A stretch of DNA of 64,000 bases, taken from positions 52,607 to 116,606 of the forward strand of contig SVSD01000005.1 of NCBI GenBank assembly GCA_015064485.1, in the 5' to 3' direction. How positions within the stretch are numbered: position 1 is the stretch's first letter; the number at the start of each line of letters is the position of its first letter. This stretch comes from Oscillospiraceae bacterium (GTDB lineage Bacteria; Bacillota; Clostridia; Oscillospirales; CAG-382). Under the pieces are notes generated by a model that ran no database searches, was not told where the DNA came from, and saw nothing but the letters and a program-made list of their open reading frames with translations. Below are positions 36,101 to 45,039 of the stretch, one piece after another. The translations under genes were made by a program, and so were the position numbers.

Positions 36101-39100
36101 GTCAACACCGTTTTCGGAATCATCATACCATTCTGTTATGGAGTTGCCGTCGAGATCTTTAGCTTCGTCAAAGTAGTATGTGCCGCCGTTTGCAATAAGT
36201 TCAAACGAACCCTGTGCTTTCTGAGCAGAATTATCAGTATGTGAATAGCTCCAGAATTCACCGCCGTTTACGGTAATTCTTACGCTGTCTACCCAATATG
36301 TACCTGTTTCGGCACCTGTGAGAAGCTGACGAACAATACCGCCGTTTACGGTAAAGTTGAAATCGCCTTCCATCTGATTTTCTGCGTGTGTAACGATCTT
36401 ATGAACATATTTACCGCTGACAGTAACATTTTCGCTGTTACCCGCATAAATAACATTCTGCTGAGTCATATCAACAGTGCCGCCGAGTTCAAAATCGAAG
36501 CCGTTTGTAATGATTGTCTGAGCTTCCTTGAAATCAGCTTTCATTACAACAGGACCGTTGAGGGTTATTGTATTGTCAGAGCCCGAAATTGTACCGCCGT
36601 TATAGGATTCATAGAATATTGTCTGAGTATGTGCGGTTTCATCAAATGTATAATCACCGTCAACATAGATAAGACCGTATGCATCGCTTGCTTCGATCTT
36701 TTCAATCGCAGATGCGAGTGTCAAAAGTGCATTCTCATAAGAACGACCATCGTTATCATCAGAACCGTTTACTGAAACATAATATTTCGGAATTACATTT
36801 ATATATTTAGGAGTCATAGTACCGTTATCGTTAACAACCCATTCGTCAAATTGATTATATTTGTCAAGATCGTCGGGCCTTGCAACGCTTTGCTTTATGC
36901 TTTCGAGACTGTCAGCAAATCTGATTGTATACTCGCCTGCACAAGGTACGCTTATAGTTTCATCACCAAAATATACAGTATTCTTATCTTCAGACTGTAC
37001 AAATGCATATGCCATACCTGTAGGAACAGTAACTGTATATGTACCTGCTACATCTGTTGTATCAAGAGCGCCGTCTTCTTCAACTACGATGTCATATCTG
37101 GGAAGTGCTGTGAATGTATCGTTCACAATAGTAGCACCATTGTTATAGATAATCTGAACAGCCTTACCTTCAGCTATAGACATAAGCGTTGAGCTTGTCT
37201 TGAAGTTGTTGATTGTTGTACCGTTAAGAACGATATTTACATTATCTTCAAATGTAACTCCGTTTTCAACTCTACCGCCGACAAAGCTGAAATTAAAGTT
37301 ATTAAGAACACCTGTCGGTAAAATCAACTTTACTTCATCTGTGAAGAAGTGGTTACCTTCAACAACACCGGGAACAGGATCGTAAGTGTTCCAGCTCTGA
37401 ATATCTGTTGCCCAACCAAGAGGAGAAAGTGTTCCTACTCTTGCAAGAGTTGCAGCGTCAAATTTAATTGTTCCACCGCCGCCCTGAGCTGTTCCGTAGT
37501 TTGCCTGGAACATACCTGCGTAAATTTCAACCATGGAAGCTTGAGCTTCTGTATTTCCTTCATTGTTGTATCTGAATTTTACATTCTTGAATTCAACATC
37601 GTGACCTGTTGCAAATACGGGTACTGCATATGCTGAACGGTTGATACCGATGTCAACACCGTTGAATACTACAGGACCGCCAAGTCTCATGACAACGAAA
37701 CGATTCTGAGTCGCATTTGCAGACCAGATGATAGGTCTTGCGGACGCATCAGCACTTTCGAAAACAATAGTCGCTTTGTGCTGAACAACCTTGGACATAT
37801 CCTTGTTTGCTTCAACTGCGTTGTATTCGTCAACGCTTGTAGGTGTCCAGTTGTAAGGATTGAAGTAAATAGCCTGGTCGCCACCGTAGTTGCCGTTTTC
37901 ACCTTCAGCGGGAGTGATAATTTTGACTGTTATCTCTTTACCTTCAACATTAAGTCCTGCCGCATCAAGAGCCGCTACGATTTCAGCAACCGTTCCAAAC
38001 GGAGCAGCTTCTGAACCGTCACCGTCTACAGCGCCGCCCTTAATGTAGTACACACCATCAAAATCTTCATTTTGTTCGATGAAGGTTACATTGTATGTAC
38101 CTGCCATATTTACTGTAAGTGTATTTCCAACACTTGTAAATGTACCGTTATCACCTGTCGCTACAGCAACATTCTTTCCTTCGGGGAATGTTACGCTGTA
38201 TACACCGGTTTCGGAAGTTGTATCAAGCTTACCGCCCTGTTCAACATAGATGTCGTATCTCGAAAGCTTATCATAGCCAAAAGTATCGCTTGAAATGTAA
38301 GCGCCGTCATTATAGATGATCTGTACAGCCTTGCCTTCTGCCATAGACATCTGTGTTGAGCTTGTATAGAAGCTCTTGATATTTGTACCGTTAAGAACGA
38401 TGTTTACATTATCTTCAAATGTAACGCCATTTTCTGTTCTGCCGCCAACAAAGCTGAATGCAAAGTCAGCAAGTGTGCCAGCGTCTAAAACAAGCTTAAC
38501 TTCATCTGTGAAGTAGTGGTTGGCCTGAACGACTCCGGGAACAGGATCCCAGCCGTTCCAGTTCTGGATATCAACCGCCCATCCCAAGGGAGAGAGGTAC
38601 TTTATTCTGCCAAGAGTTGCAGCGTCCATCTTGATTGTTCCGCCGCCACCGTTACCGGCACCGTTCGAGTTTGCCTGGAAGATACCGGAATAAATTTCAA
38701 CATAACCTGCCGGGGCTTCTGTATTGCCTTCGTTGTTATATCTGAACTTTACATCGATAAATTCAAGATCATAACCGGATGCAAATACAGGAACTGCATA
38801 GTTAGAACGGTTGATACCAAGGTCGATACCGTTGAATACTGTAGGACCGCCAAGTCTCAAAGCCTTGAAACGATCCTGCTCTGTGTGAGCCATCCAAATG
38901 ATGGGTCTTACATCTTCAGCAGCACTTTCAAAAACGAGCGTTGCCTTGTGTCCGGTAACATTAACCATTGTCTTGCCGCTTTCAATAGCGTTCCATTCGT
39001 CAACACTACTAGGACACCAGTCGGAAGCATAGTTGAAATAAAGAGCCTGATCGCCGCCGTAGTTACCGTTTTCACCGTCTGCGGGTGCGATAACCTTGAC

Positions 39101-39316
39101 TGTTACCTCATTACCTGCAACATTAAGGCCTGCCGCATCAAGAGCCGCTACGATTTCCGCAACCGTTCCAAACGGAGCAGCTTCGGAGCCGTCACCGCCT
39201 GTAGCGCCGCCTTTGAGGTAGTAAACTGTTGATTCTTCCGCCATTACACCAAACGACACCGGAACAGATGCACATATGATGCACAGCGTAAGAATTAATG
39301 ATAAAAATTTTTTCAT
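33137..39316 (-). CDS. Giant secreted surface protein with tandem repeats and GDSL/SGNH hydrolase domain
   Basis: About 2059 aa from ATG 39316 (AAAGGGG upstream). A signal peptide is followed by two tandem repeats of about 390 aa, each beginning 'KGGA..GDGSEAAPFGTVAEIVAALDAAGLNV'. Further modules: 'YYVSVNGSDDNDGRSYENALLTLASAI' (DNA about 36690-36790) and 'FFYVDSTGDDSGNGSEDAPFKTIDKAV' (about 35690-35785). Around 34380-34920 lies an SGNH hydrolase-like domain: 'VLYFGGSMTDGYGSSD', 'LLFLEYAIND', 'DKVHLKDSGY', giving Ser, Asn, Asp and His of an esterase fold. The C-terminal 165 residues ('QGLRFISAIPRSLYD...VGFGSIIIP') form a domain also found in other clostridial surface proteins. Possibly deacetylates glycans (inference); anchoring is not apparent. 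Confidence 0.88.
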   Translation of the reverse strand: MKKFLSLILTLCIICASVPVSFGVMAEESTVYYLKGGATGGDGSEAAPFGTVAEIVAALDAAGLNVAGNEVTVKVIAPADGENGNYGGDQALYFNYASDWCPSSVDEWNAIESGKTMVNVTGHKATLVFESAAEDVRPIIWMAHTEQDRFKALRLGGPTVFNGIDLGINRSNYAVPVFASGYDLEFIDVKFRYNNEGNTEAPAGYVEIYSGIFQANSNGAGNGGGGTIKMDAATLGRIKYLSPLGWAVDIQNWNGWDPVPGVVQANHYFTDEVKLVLDAGTLADFAFSFVGGRTENGVTFEDNVNIVLNGTNIKSFYTSSTQMSMAEGKAVQIIYNDGAYISSDTFGYDKLSRYDIYVEQGGKLDTTSETGVYSVTFPEGKNVAVATGDNGTFTSVGNTLTVNMAGTYNVTFIEQNEDFDGVYYIKGGAVDGDGSEAAPFGTVAEIVAALDAAGLNVEGKEITVKIITPAEGENGNYGGDQAIYFNPYNWTPTSVDEYNAVEANKDMSKVVQHKATIVFESADASARPIIWSANATQNRFVVMRLGGPVVFNGVDIGINRSAYAVPVFATGHDVEFKNVKFRYNNEGNTEAQASMVEIYAGMFQANYGTAQGGGGTIKFDAATLARVGTLSPLGWATDIQSWNTYDPVPGVVEGNHFFTDEVKLILPTGVLNNFNFSFVGGRVENGVTFEDNVNIVLNGTTINNFKTSSTLMSIAEGKAVQIIYNNGATIVNDTFTALPRYDIVVEEDGALDTTDVAGTYTVTVPTGMAYAFVQSEDKNTVYFGDETISVPCAGEYTIRFADSLESIKQSVARPDDLDKYNQFDEWVVNDNGTMTPKYINVIPKYYVSVNGSDDNDGRSYENALLTLASAIEKIEASDAYGLIYVDGDYTFDETAHTQTIFYESYNGGTISGSDNTITLNGPVVMKADFKEAQTIITNGFDFELGGTVDMTQQNVIYAGNSENVTVSGKYVHKIVTHAENQMEGDFNFTVNGGIVRQLLTGAETGTYWVDSVRITVNGGEFWSYSHTDNSAQKAQGSFELIANGGTYYFDEAKDLDGNSITEWYDDSENGVDGFVKVQYQGGKYIVRSENEDNFLAHTDTAGTFAYSGDLTPYYISDTGLNIYYGTNGNIKLIPGAVDVQWTEKFSADDMPTPELPNGFEFLGWDDDGCGMLTAKLVNPNFFYVDSTGDDSGNGSEDAPFKTIDKAVKELSGKTGCIYVIENAVYDVSEEFESLVTIKGVSSDSTLEFVNDTEILGNTKISDITISIGTSVVNTNGHIFEIGENVVCNNINIATGNATADDKVAINGIGASINIGSGENTYVIAENSQLDINIGDTASSSVIKITADNSDITNITTEGNEFASLEIISNGNTIDNAITTDNTWYVSSSDKTAYIDQTETAGTFGVKAPYGKTPIAVADDGTIYVADEYSSTDVTPITWHERNEFEEFINYRKPLTNTYNKIKNDEELTVLYFGGSMTDGYGSSDPDKLSWRGLISQWLVDNFPEANISNINRACGESGSFLGTYRLETDIIARKPDLLFLEYAINDKYFKSSYDSAYSQVETIVREVKQALPETDIVFVIVTDRDLLSINSEGKLHEQGQAHEDVAAKYNCTTLHVGRRLAEYVNYSTSEWDKYSIDKVHLKDSGYRLYYDVVEEYMYNSLFCTDYTGLRERNDDLPAVSANALMDGNRTHYQPTEELLAKSETLGGTGVTRDSGLSYSAVSDSVGKFILDSTSDIFAFEFEGTELALWSDYYTGNYFMISVDGSEYVEKESSSHAPVKLVEGLDSGKHVIKIKIKDDSKRLTIRSLFTLDTTKSTQKDATFAYTDYSNYTFNLPAGSYDVKYLDINTISDLPDYDGVGIFAGWADESGDIYSGDTEIIPGMILVPQISNVDDRLSFVGVQIRIPTEEDTDIKQGLRFISAIPRSLYDTLDHPDTYADTAVGFGSIIIPEAMLDGELTKNTENAVVVPAVKLFSMDDETVKFTVCLTDIAKKNYTTNYCVVPYVTVIENGKEVTYYGEMVAANVYDIAKLACAEDSTESVYTKTYLTENVINAVENANG
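36890..39225 (-). repeat. Two tandem ~1.2-kb coding repeats
   Basis: The first two units of the giant protein, boundary near 38050. Both include matching blocks such as 'NYGGDQA.YFN', 'RLGGP.VFNG.D.GINRS.YAVPVFA.G', 'FRYNNEGNTEA', 'FTDEVKL.L' and 'NGVTFEDNVNIVLNGT'. Divergence is moderate, so the duplication is not recent. Confidence 0.88.
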
Positions 39317-39352
39317 ACTGTATATTCCCCTTTCGAATATATATACAATATA

Positions 39353-39381
39353 ATTATAATACAATAATACAATTTTTGCAA
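39353..39381 (-). promoter_or_regulatory. Promoter of the giant surface-protein gene
   Basis: Minus strand TTGCAA (39381-39376), 17-nt spacer, TATAAT (39358-39353). Confidence 0.78.
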
Positions 39382-39542
39382 TACTATTGTGCAATTTTAC
39401 TACATATTTTTGCACTATAAATATAGAATTTTGTTCGAAAGATTATAAATGTTGTATAAAACACAGCAAATTTCACCTAAAAATGTTAAATCGATCCTGT
39501 AAATGCGTTATATAATTAAAGAACTCATTATTTTTAAACAGA

Positions 39543-39580
39543 AAACGACCCGTGCAAAAAGCACGGGCCGTTAAATTTTT
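39543..39580 (-). terminator. Terminator of the downstream stalk-protein gene
   Basis: Stem AACGACCCGTGC / GCACGGGCCGTT, loop AAAAA; read on the minus strand it is followed by TTTTC. Confidence 0.86.
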
Positions 39581-39594
39581 ATAGGACAGAATTA

Positions 39595-40962
39595 TTACTT
39601 AGTAATAGTAACAGTCTTTGTAGCATCGTCCCAGGCAACTGCGCAGCCATAAGCTTCAGCAACAGCACGAACAGGAACGAGAGTTCTGGATTCAACGATC
39701 TGAGCAGCTACATCGAGAGCCTTATCTGTTCCGTTAACATTGATTGCAGGAACACCGATTGTAAGCTTAACAGTTGTGCCATCCTTTGTGGATGTAACTG
39801 TCTTTGTAGCATCATCCCATTCAACAGTAGCGCCAAGAGCTTCAAAGATAGCTCTCAAGGGTACCATTGTTCTGGAGTCGATAATCTGAGCAGGAACATC
39901 AAGAGCTTTAGCAACACCGTTTGTAACGATTTCAGCCTTACCGATAACGAGCTTGATTTCTGTAGATGCTACAGCACCCTGTTCGCCATCAGTCCAAGTA
40001 ACATAATGTTCACCGGGTTCAAGTGTAACTTTACCGTTATTAACTGTTTCGCCGTCGATATTAGCAATCTTGCCGTTTGCAGCCATAACTTCAAATACAC
40101 CGGGTTCGTCAGTAGGAGTTACCATACCACCCATTTCAGATCTAACAACATATGTACCGGCAGCTGCAACATCGGGGTATACGAAATGTTCAGGATTAAT
40201 GCCGTTATTCAATACGATATTGAGAGCACTCATAAGATCCGGAACTGTCTGTTCGCTGTATGCGATCTTTTTAACGGAACCGGAGTTAACGATAATGTTG
40301 AGATTGCCCGCGATAGCAATACCAACCTGATCGCCCATCCAGTAGTCAGCAGAAATCAAAATGCTGTCAACAGATGCGCCGTCGATGATAACTGTGGAGT
40401 TGCCTTCGCAACCGTTGGAGTAAGAGTCGGAATAACCACCTGCTGCGTGAAGAGTTCCGATAGTACCGCTCTTGAATTCTGCATATGCTTCAGAAACAAT
40501 TGCATTTTCAAGAGTTGTAAGGTGGAACATTTCAGTAAATTCAGAATTCTTACCGCCGTCCATAATGAGTTTGCCGTAAGGATTTATGTGAGAATACTTG
40601 CCGGCAGCAAATTTGATATCTTTAAATGTTGCATCGCCTCTGAGTCTTACAGCAAAACCGTCAGCAACAGCAATGGTTGAGTTTTTGTCAACGCCTGTGA
40701 ATGTGATCATGCCATTCCATTCAACTTCATTAAAGTTCTGGCCATCATTAATGCTGTATGTGCCATAAATCTTAATTGTACCGTCGTTGTTTCCGATAGC
40801 TTCGATAGCTTCATTGATAGTACCGAAAGGAGCGTCTTCTGTACCGTCGCCCGAGCCGCCTTCTTCAACGAAATATACATTTTCTTCAGCAGATACTGTG
40901 AAAGCAACACAAGAAACTGCGAGAAGAACTGCGAGAAGAACTGATAAAATCTTCTTAGTCAT
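39595..40962 (-). CDS. Secreted stalk-domain protein with 'PFGT' module
   Basis: 455 aa, AGGAGGT upstream of the ATG. Signal peptide, then 'VYFVEEGGSGDGTEDAPFGTINEAIEAI' (about 28-55), the same module as in the two other secreted proteins here. A beta-rich middle. The C-terminal 120 residues are two stalk units ('IIDSRTMVPLRAIFEALGATVEWDDATKTVT' and 'IVESRTLVPVRAVAEAYGCAVAWDDATKTVTITK'). Codon use is strongly biased (AAG, ACA, GTT), suggesting high expression. Confidence 0.86.
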   Translation of the reverse strand: MTKKILSVLLAVLLAVSCVAFTVSAEENVYFVEEGGSGDGTEDAPFGTINEAIEAIGNNDGTIKIYGTYSINDGQNFNEVEWNGMITFTGVDKNSTIAVADGFAVRLRGDATFKDIKFAAGKYSHINPYGKLIMDGGKNSEFTEMFHLTTLENAIVSEAYAEFKSGTIGTLHAAGGYSDSYSNGCEGNSTVIIDGASVDSILISADYWMGDQVGIAIAGNLNIIVNSGSVKKIAYSEQTVPDLMSALNIVLNNGINPEHFVYPDVAAAGTYVVRSEMGGMVTPTDEPGVFEVMAANGKIANIDGETVNNGKVTLEPGEHYVTWTDGEQGAVASTEIKLVIGKAEIVTNGVAKALDVPAQIIDSRTMVPLRAIFEALGATVEWDDATKTVTSTKDGTTVKLTIGVPAINVNGTDKALDVAAQIVESRTLVPVRAVAEAYGCAVAWDDATKTVTITK

Positions 40963-41105
40963 TTTGAAATACCTCCTAATAGTATTGTTTAGATTTTAAC
41001 ACAGATATACCGAAAAGTCTACATCTTTTTTGCAATTTTTGTTGTAAAAAAACATTTTTGTAACAAACAACAATCCATCAGCTCTAAAATTGTGCATTTT
41101 GACAT

Positions 41106-41621
41106 TCAGCTTCTTGAAGAAATGATATCAGTTTTTGCTATATCAACAATTTTAAGTGCATTTTCCGTAATTTCACCGCCGTCGCAATCTATAATATAAT
41201 CAGCATATTCCTCATATAAAGGTCTTCTTTCCTCAAACAGCTGAGCGAGAGTTTTATCTTTTGCTCCTGCTACTCCGCGGCTCGCAAGATTAAAAAGACG
41301 CTTTTCAAGTTCAGAAACACCGATTCTTAAATAAACGACCTTACCCATCTTTTTCAGATGATTCATACCTCTTTTTGAGTATATCGCACTTCCGCCCGTT
41401 GCAATAACGGTATCTTCGCAATATGTAGCGCAAAGCGCCTTTTCTTCAGCCGTCATAAAATCAGAAAGTCCGTCTTCATCAATTATGTCCTGTAAAACTT
41501 TGCCTTCCATATTCTGGATTATAAGATCTGTATCAAGAAATCTATATCCGATAAGCTTTGCAAGCACATTTCCCACAGTACTTTTTCCGCTTCCGGGCAT
41601 TCCTATAAGAATCAAATTCAT
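41106..41621 (-). CDS. aroK: Shikimate kinase
   Basis: 171 aa. Walker A 'LIGMPGSGKSTVGNVLAKLIGYRFLDTD', shikimate-binding 'VIATGGSAIYS', LID-region 'RGVAGAKDKTLAQLFEERRPLYEEYADYIID'. Catalyses ATP-dependent phosphorylation of shikimate in aromatic amino-acid synthesis. It stands alone; no other aro genes are nearby. AAAGGAGC precedes the ATG. Confidence 0.93.
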   Translation of the reverse strand: MNLILIGMPGSGKSTVGNVLAKLIGYRFLDTDLIIQNMEGKVLQDIIDEDGLSDFMTAEEKALCATYCEDTVIATGGSAIYSKRGMNHLKKMGKVVYLRIGVSELEKRLFNLASRGVAGAKDKTLAQLFEERRPLYEEYADYIIDCDGGEITENALKIVDIAKTDIISSRS

Positions 41622-41721
41622 TAAAAAGCTCCTTTCGTTCTGAGCTATATAGAATTATATATCTTTATCTTTCTCAATTGGTGAACTTCCCGTAAACATT
41701 GGATTTATTTCCCGATTTTGA

Positions 41722-41750
41722 TTGACACATACAAATATGAGTGTTAAAAT
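41722..41750 (+). promoter_or_regulatory. Promoter of the cation efflux gene
   Basis: TTGACA at 41722-41727, 17-nt spacer, TAAAAT at 41745-41750. Confidence 0.8.
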
Positions 41751-41786
41751 ATAACAAAAACCGCAGTATATACGAAAGGAAATATA

Positions 41787-42950
41787 ATGATAAAACTACT
41801 TTCAAAGCTCTTCATAAAAAACAATCAAAACACAGATGATCCAAATGTCAGACTAGCATACGGAACCTTATGTTCCGCAGTCGGAATAATTCTTAATCTC
41901 TTGCTTTTTGCCATAAAAGCCTTTGCGGGAATTATAAGCGGTTCTGTTGCAATAATTGCTGATGCATCCAACAACCTCTCGGATTCCGGCTCTTCCATCG
42001 TTACCCTTATCGGCTTTAAGCTTTCTGCAAAAAAGCCTGATGCTTCACATCCTTTCGGTCACGGACGAAGCGAGCATATTGCGGGACTCATAGTTTCGTT
42101 TCTAATAATTCATATGGGATTTGATATTGCAAAAAGTTCATTTTTGAAAATACTCGATCCGGGGCTTTCCGAATTTTCGGTAACAGCTGTAATTATTCTT
42201 GCAGTATCCATACTCATAAAGCTTTATATGTCGTTTTATAACAGCCGTGTCGGCAAAAAGATCAATTCGTCTTCAATGGCGGCAACCGCAACTGACAGCC
42301 TTTGCGACTGCATTTCAACAACCGTTGTTCTCATATCTCTTTTTATAACAAAGTTTACAAATTTTAACACAGACGGCTACTGCGGACTTGCAGTTTCAAT
42401 ATTTATAATTTTTTCCGGCATCAAAACCGCGAAAGAAACCATCTCTCCCCTCCTTGGAAATGCCGCTCCCAAAGAAATCGTAGATACGGTCGAAAAAATC
42501 GTTTTATCTTATCCGGAAGTTTTGGGTATCCACGATTTTATCGCCCACGATTACGGCAACGGCAGCCTTATAATTTCTTTACACGCAGAAGTAGATGCCT
42601 GCGGAGACATTCTTAAAATTCACGATACCATCGACAACATTGAACGACATATCGGAACCGAGCTTAACTGTCTTGTTACAATACATATGGATCCTATAGT
42701 TACCGACGACCCCTGTATTGATGAAGTCAAAGCGGTTGTAACACGATACCTTTCCAAGAACCACTGCGATGTTACAGTACACGATTTCAGAGTGGTTCAC
42801 GGTGAAACCCATACAAATGTTATATTTGACATCGTTGTTCCTTTCGAATCGAAACATCCGGAAAGAATAGCGGATGAGCTTAAAGAAGCTGTGAATAACT
42901 ACAACAAAAATATGTATGCTGTAATAAATATTGATTCAAAATATATTTAA
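41787..42950 (+). CDS. Cation diffusion facilitator family transporter
   Basis: 387 aa. Six membrane helices in residues about 25-215, with the CDF metal-site motifs 'SVAIIADASNNLSDSGSSIVTLIG', 'PFGHGRSEHIAGLIVS' and 'SMAATATDSLCDCISTTVVL' (HxxxD-like replaced by DxxxD). A C-terminal cytoplasmic domain (about 220-300) and an extra repeat ('LNCLVTIHMDPIVTDDPC...VVHGETHTNVIFDIVVPF'). Exports divalent cations such as Zn, Fe or Mn by proton antiport; specificity cannot be read reliably. Confidence 0.93.
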   Translation: MIKLLSKLFIKNNQNTDDPNVRLAYGTLCSAVGIILNLLLFAIKAFAGIISGSVAIIADASNNLSDSGSSIVTLIGFKLSAKKPDASHPFGHGRSEHIAGLIVSFLIIHMGFDIAKSSFLKILDPGLSEFSVTAVIILAVSILIKLYMSFYNSRVGKKINSSSMAATATDSLCDCISTTVVLISLFITKFTNFNTDGYCGLAVSIFIIFSGIKTAKETISPLLGNAAPKEIVDTVEKIVLSYPEVLGIHDFIAHDYGNGSLIISLHAEVDACGDILKIHDTIDNIERHIGTELNCLVTIHMDPIVTDDPCIDEVKAVVTRYLSKNHCDVTVHDFRVVHGETHTNVIFDIVVPFESKHPERIADELKEAVNNYNKNMYAVINIDSKYI

Positions 42951-42987
42951 AAAAAGGAGCTGTAAAATTTTTACAGCTCCTTTTTTG
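42949..42987 (+). terminator. Rho-independent terminator (repeated form)
   Basis: Stem AAAAAAAGGAGCTGTAAAA / TTTTACAGCTCCTTTTTT. The left arm is also present almost unchanged at 46263-46280. Confidence 0.92.
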
Positions 42988-43051
42988 CGGAATAGCTAAG
43001 TTTCTTTCATTTAAGTTTTTAACTAAGATTGATTTTTGATTCCGGACTTTC

Positions 43052-43633
43052 TCAGATAATTATATATTTAATTTCATCCTCTTTTTCAAGGGCAAAAGAA
43101 AGTCCGATTTCACCAACGATACTAAACTTCGAAAAATATAAATTTGTATCTGTATTTTTCGGAATAAAAGTTTTTTCCGAAAGCATTTTAAATATGCTTT
43201 CTTTTTTTGTCCACATTTCTAAAGTGAAAACAGCCCTTTTGTCTTCCTGCAGTTCGCCATAAATTTTGTATTCTCTGCAATTCATAATCTTTTTTGCAAG
43301 TTTTTCAGAGAATCTTTTCGGATCATATGCTTCAATATCAATACCGCACGGAATATCCGAAACAATAACCGCAACAAATTTTTTTGTATGTGACAAAGAA
43401 AAGAAAAAATCGGGGCAATTCCATTTTCCGTTTTCTGACCTTGAAAAGGAAAAAGAATCAAAGCTCTCGGAAAAATTTTCGCAAACCGCTTTTTCGAGAA
43501 GCTTCCAAGCAAAATATTTTTGTTCTTTGTGTTCGGCAATTTTCGTATTCTTTATTTGAAACGCACGGTTTTCAGGTCTTATTTCCTTATTTTCAACTTC
43601 AAACGGAAAAGAAGATACATATATATATGTCAA
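43052..43633 (-). CDS. Sfp-type 4'-phosphopantetheinyl transferase
   Basis: 193 aa. 'FFFSLSHTKKFVAVIVSDIPCGIDIEAYDPKRF' (GIDIE, Mg/CoA site) and 'RAVFTLEMWTKKESIFKM' (WTKKE) are the signatures. It transfers phosphopantetheine from CoA to carrier proteins. It overlaps trmL by 4 bp. Very AT-rich. The partner carrier protein is not in the window. Confidence 0.88.
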   Translation of the reverse strand: MTYIYVSSFPFEVENKEIRPENRAFQIKNTKIAEHKEQKYFAWKLLEKAVCENFSESFDSFSFSRSENGKWNCPDFFFSLSHTKKFVAVIVSDIPCGIDIEAYDPKRFSEKLAKKIMNCREYKIYGELQEDKRAVFTLEMWTKKESIFKMLSEKTFIPKNTDTNLYFSKFSIVGEIGLSFALEKEDEIKYIII

Positions 43634-44130
43634 ATCATCTCACCCGTCTTAAACTTTCCGTAATCTACAAGTCCTTCAAAATTGCCCTGTCTTAAAACTT
43701 CATAAACCGCAATTGCCGCCGCGTTTGAAAGATTAAGACTGCGAAGGTTTTCAAGCATCGGTATTCTTACGGCATGATCAAGGTTTTTTTCTATAAGGTC
43801 CTCAGGAAGGCCTTTTGTTTCTTTGCCGAAAATCAAAAAACTGTTTTCGGGATATTCGACTTCCGTATAGGCTCTCGGTGCTTTTGTGCTGAAATAATAG
43901 AAATGTCCGCCTTTATTCTTTTCAAAGAAATCGTCGATATCTTTATAGTAATGTATATCCAGATATTGCCAGTAATCAAGACCAGCTCTTTTAAGCTTCG
44001 CATCGGTTATAGTAAAACCAAGCGGCTCGATAAGATGAAGAGATGCTCCCGTTGCCGCACAGGTTCTTGAAATATTACCTGTATTTTGCGGAATTTCGGG
44101 TTCGTGTAATACTATATTTATCTTACCCAT
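43630..44130 (-). CDS. trmL: tRNA (cytidine/uridine-34-2'-O)-methyltransferase
   Basis: 166 aa from ATG 44130, placed right after the TGA of the upstream gene. SPOUT fold with 'INIVLHEPEIPQNTGNISRTCAATGASLHLIEPLGF', 'FLIFGKETKGLPEDLI', 'RIPM...RSLNLSNAAAIAVYEVLRQ'. Methylates the wobble base of certain tRNAs. The ribosome site GAGGAG is somewhat far (12 nt), so reinitiation after the LUD gene is likely. Confidence 0.94.
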   Translation of the reverse strand: MGKINIVLHEPEIPQNTGNISRTCAATGASLHLIEPLGFTITDAKLKRAGLDYWQYLDIHYYKDIDDFFEKNKGGHFYYFSTKAPRAYTEVEYPENSFLIFGKETKGLPEDLIEKNLDHAVRIPMLENLRSLNLSNAAAIAVYEVLRQGNFEGLVDYGKFKTGEMI

Positions 44131-44131
44131 A

Positions 44132-44773
44132 TCAATATCCAAGCTCCTCGCCGACAAGAATAACCTTTACTCTGTCCTTTTCAAGCTGCCTTCCCATAAT
44201 AACGATATCAGAGCATATTCTTGTATCGCTCTTGCAGTCTGAACACTTGCCGCTTAAAGTACATGGGGTTTTGCAATTCAAACGAATCGCATTCGCAGGA
44301 GCTGAAACTTCCTTTATTCTGCGGTATGCGGCATCTATATCTTTTACTATTTTATTGTAACCGGCAACAACGATAACAGATTCAGGTCCGTATATCATTG
44401 CAGCAACGCGGTTGCCCCTTGCATCTATATTTATCAATTCTCCGTTTTCGGTAAGTGCGTTTGTGCTCGTAAGGTAACAATCGCACAAAAAAGCTTTTTT
44501 ATGTACATCGTTTATCTGTTCCTTGGTAAGACCTTCTTCGTATCTGTCATAAAACATATATCTTCCCGAACGCAAAATGTCTATAATGCCAGTTTCAAAC
44601 AAAGTCATCGACCCGCCTACTGCCACAGTGGCATTTTCATCCATAAGGTTTTCAATTATTTCAAGAGCCTCTTCGCAATTGTCAGCACATACCGCATAAT
44701 AATTATTTCTGCGCAATGCTTCGGCGGTACGCTCCATACAAAGGCGTATGATTTCATATTTATTTCTGTCCAT
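44132..44773 (-). CDS. LUD-domain (LutC-like) protein
   Basis: 213 aa. 'EIIRLCMERTAEALRRNNYYAVCADNCEEALEII', 'TVAVGGSMTLFETGIIDIL', 'CDCYLTSTNALTENGELINIDARGNRVAAMIYGPESVIVVAGYNKIV' mark the LUD fold seen in lactate-utilisation proteins. Its C-terminal cysteines (CKTPCTLSGKCSDCKSDTRIC) may bind metal. Without lutA/lutB nearby a lactate role is unproven. Confidence 0.88.
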   Translation of the reverse strand: MDRNKYEIIRLCMERTAEALRRNNYYAVCADNCEEALEIIENLMDENATVAVGGSMTLFETGIIDILRSGRYMFYDRYEEGLTKEQINDVHKKAFLCDCYLTSTNALTENGELINIDARGNRVAAMIYGPESVIVVAGYNKIVKDIDAAYRRIKEVSAPANAIRLNCKTPCTLSGKCSDCKSDTRICSDIVIMGRQLEKDRVKVILVGEELGY

Positions 44774-44969
44774 ATAAACCTCCCCGCTATTCTTTTTTAG
44801 ATATTATAACTTATAGTTTCGACGATTTCAAGTACGAACGGCTAAATCCCACCCGACGCTTTTCGACATTATTCGTCAAAATTTTCAAGCAAAAGGTGAA
44901 ATTTGTTTACATTCTCCAAATTCTTTTTCAAATTAATAAAGTTTTTTGTGAATTATTTCCCAAAAAGTC

Positions 44970-44998
44970 TTGATTTATTTTGAATAAAGTGGTATTCT
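44970..44998 (+). promoter_or_regulatory. Possible sigma-A promoter of the DUF6514-like gene
   Basis: TTGATT at 44970-44975, 17-nt spacer, TATTCT at 44993-44998. The rest of 44774-44969 shows nothing I recognise. Confidence 0.55.
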
Positions 44999-45039
44999 AT
45001 TTCTGCCGTGAAAAACCTCATCGGCAAAAGGAGATTTAA

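Noticed and set aside
36890..39225. CRISPR array or short direct repeats in the repetitive surface-protein region
   Set aside because: Repeat units are about 1.2 kb and protein-coding; no short repeat-spacer pattern occurs anywhere in the window.
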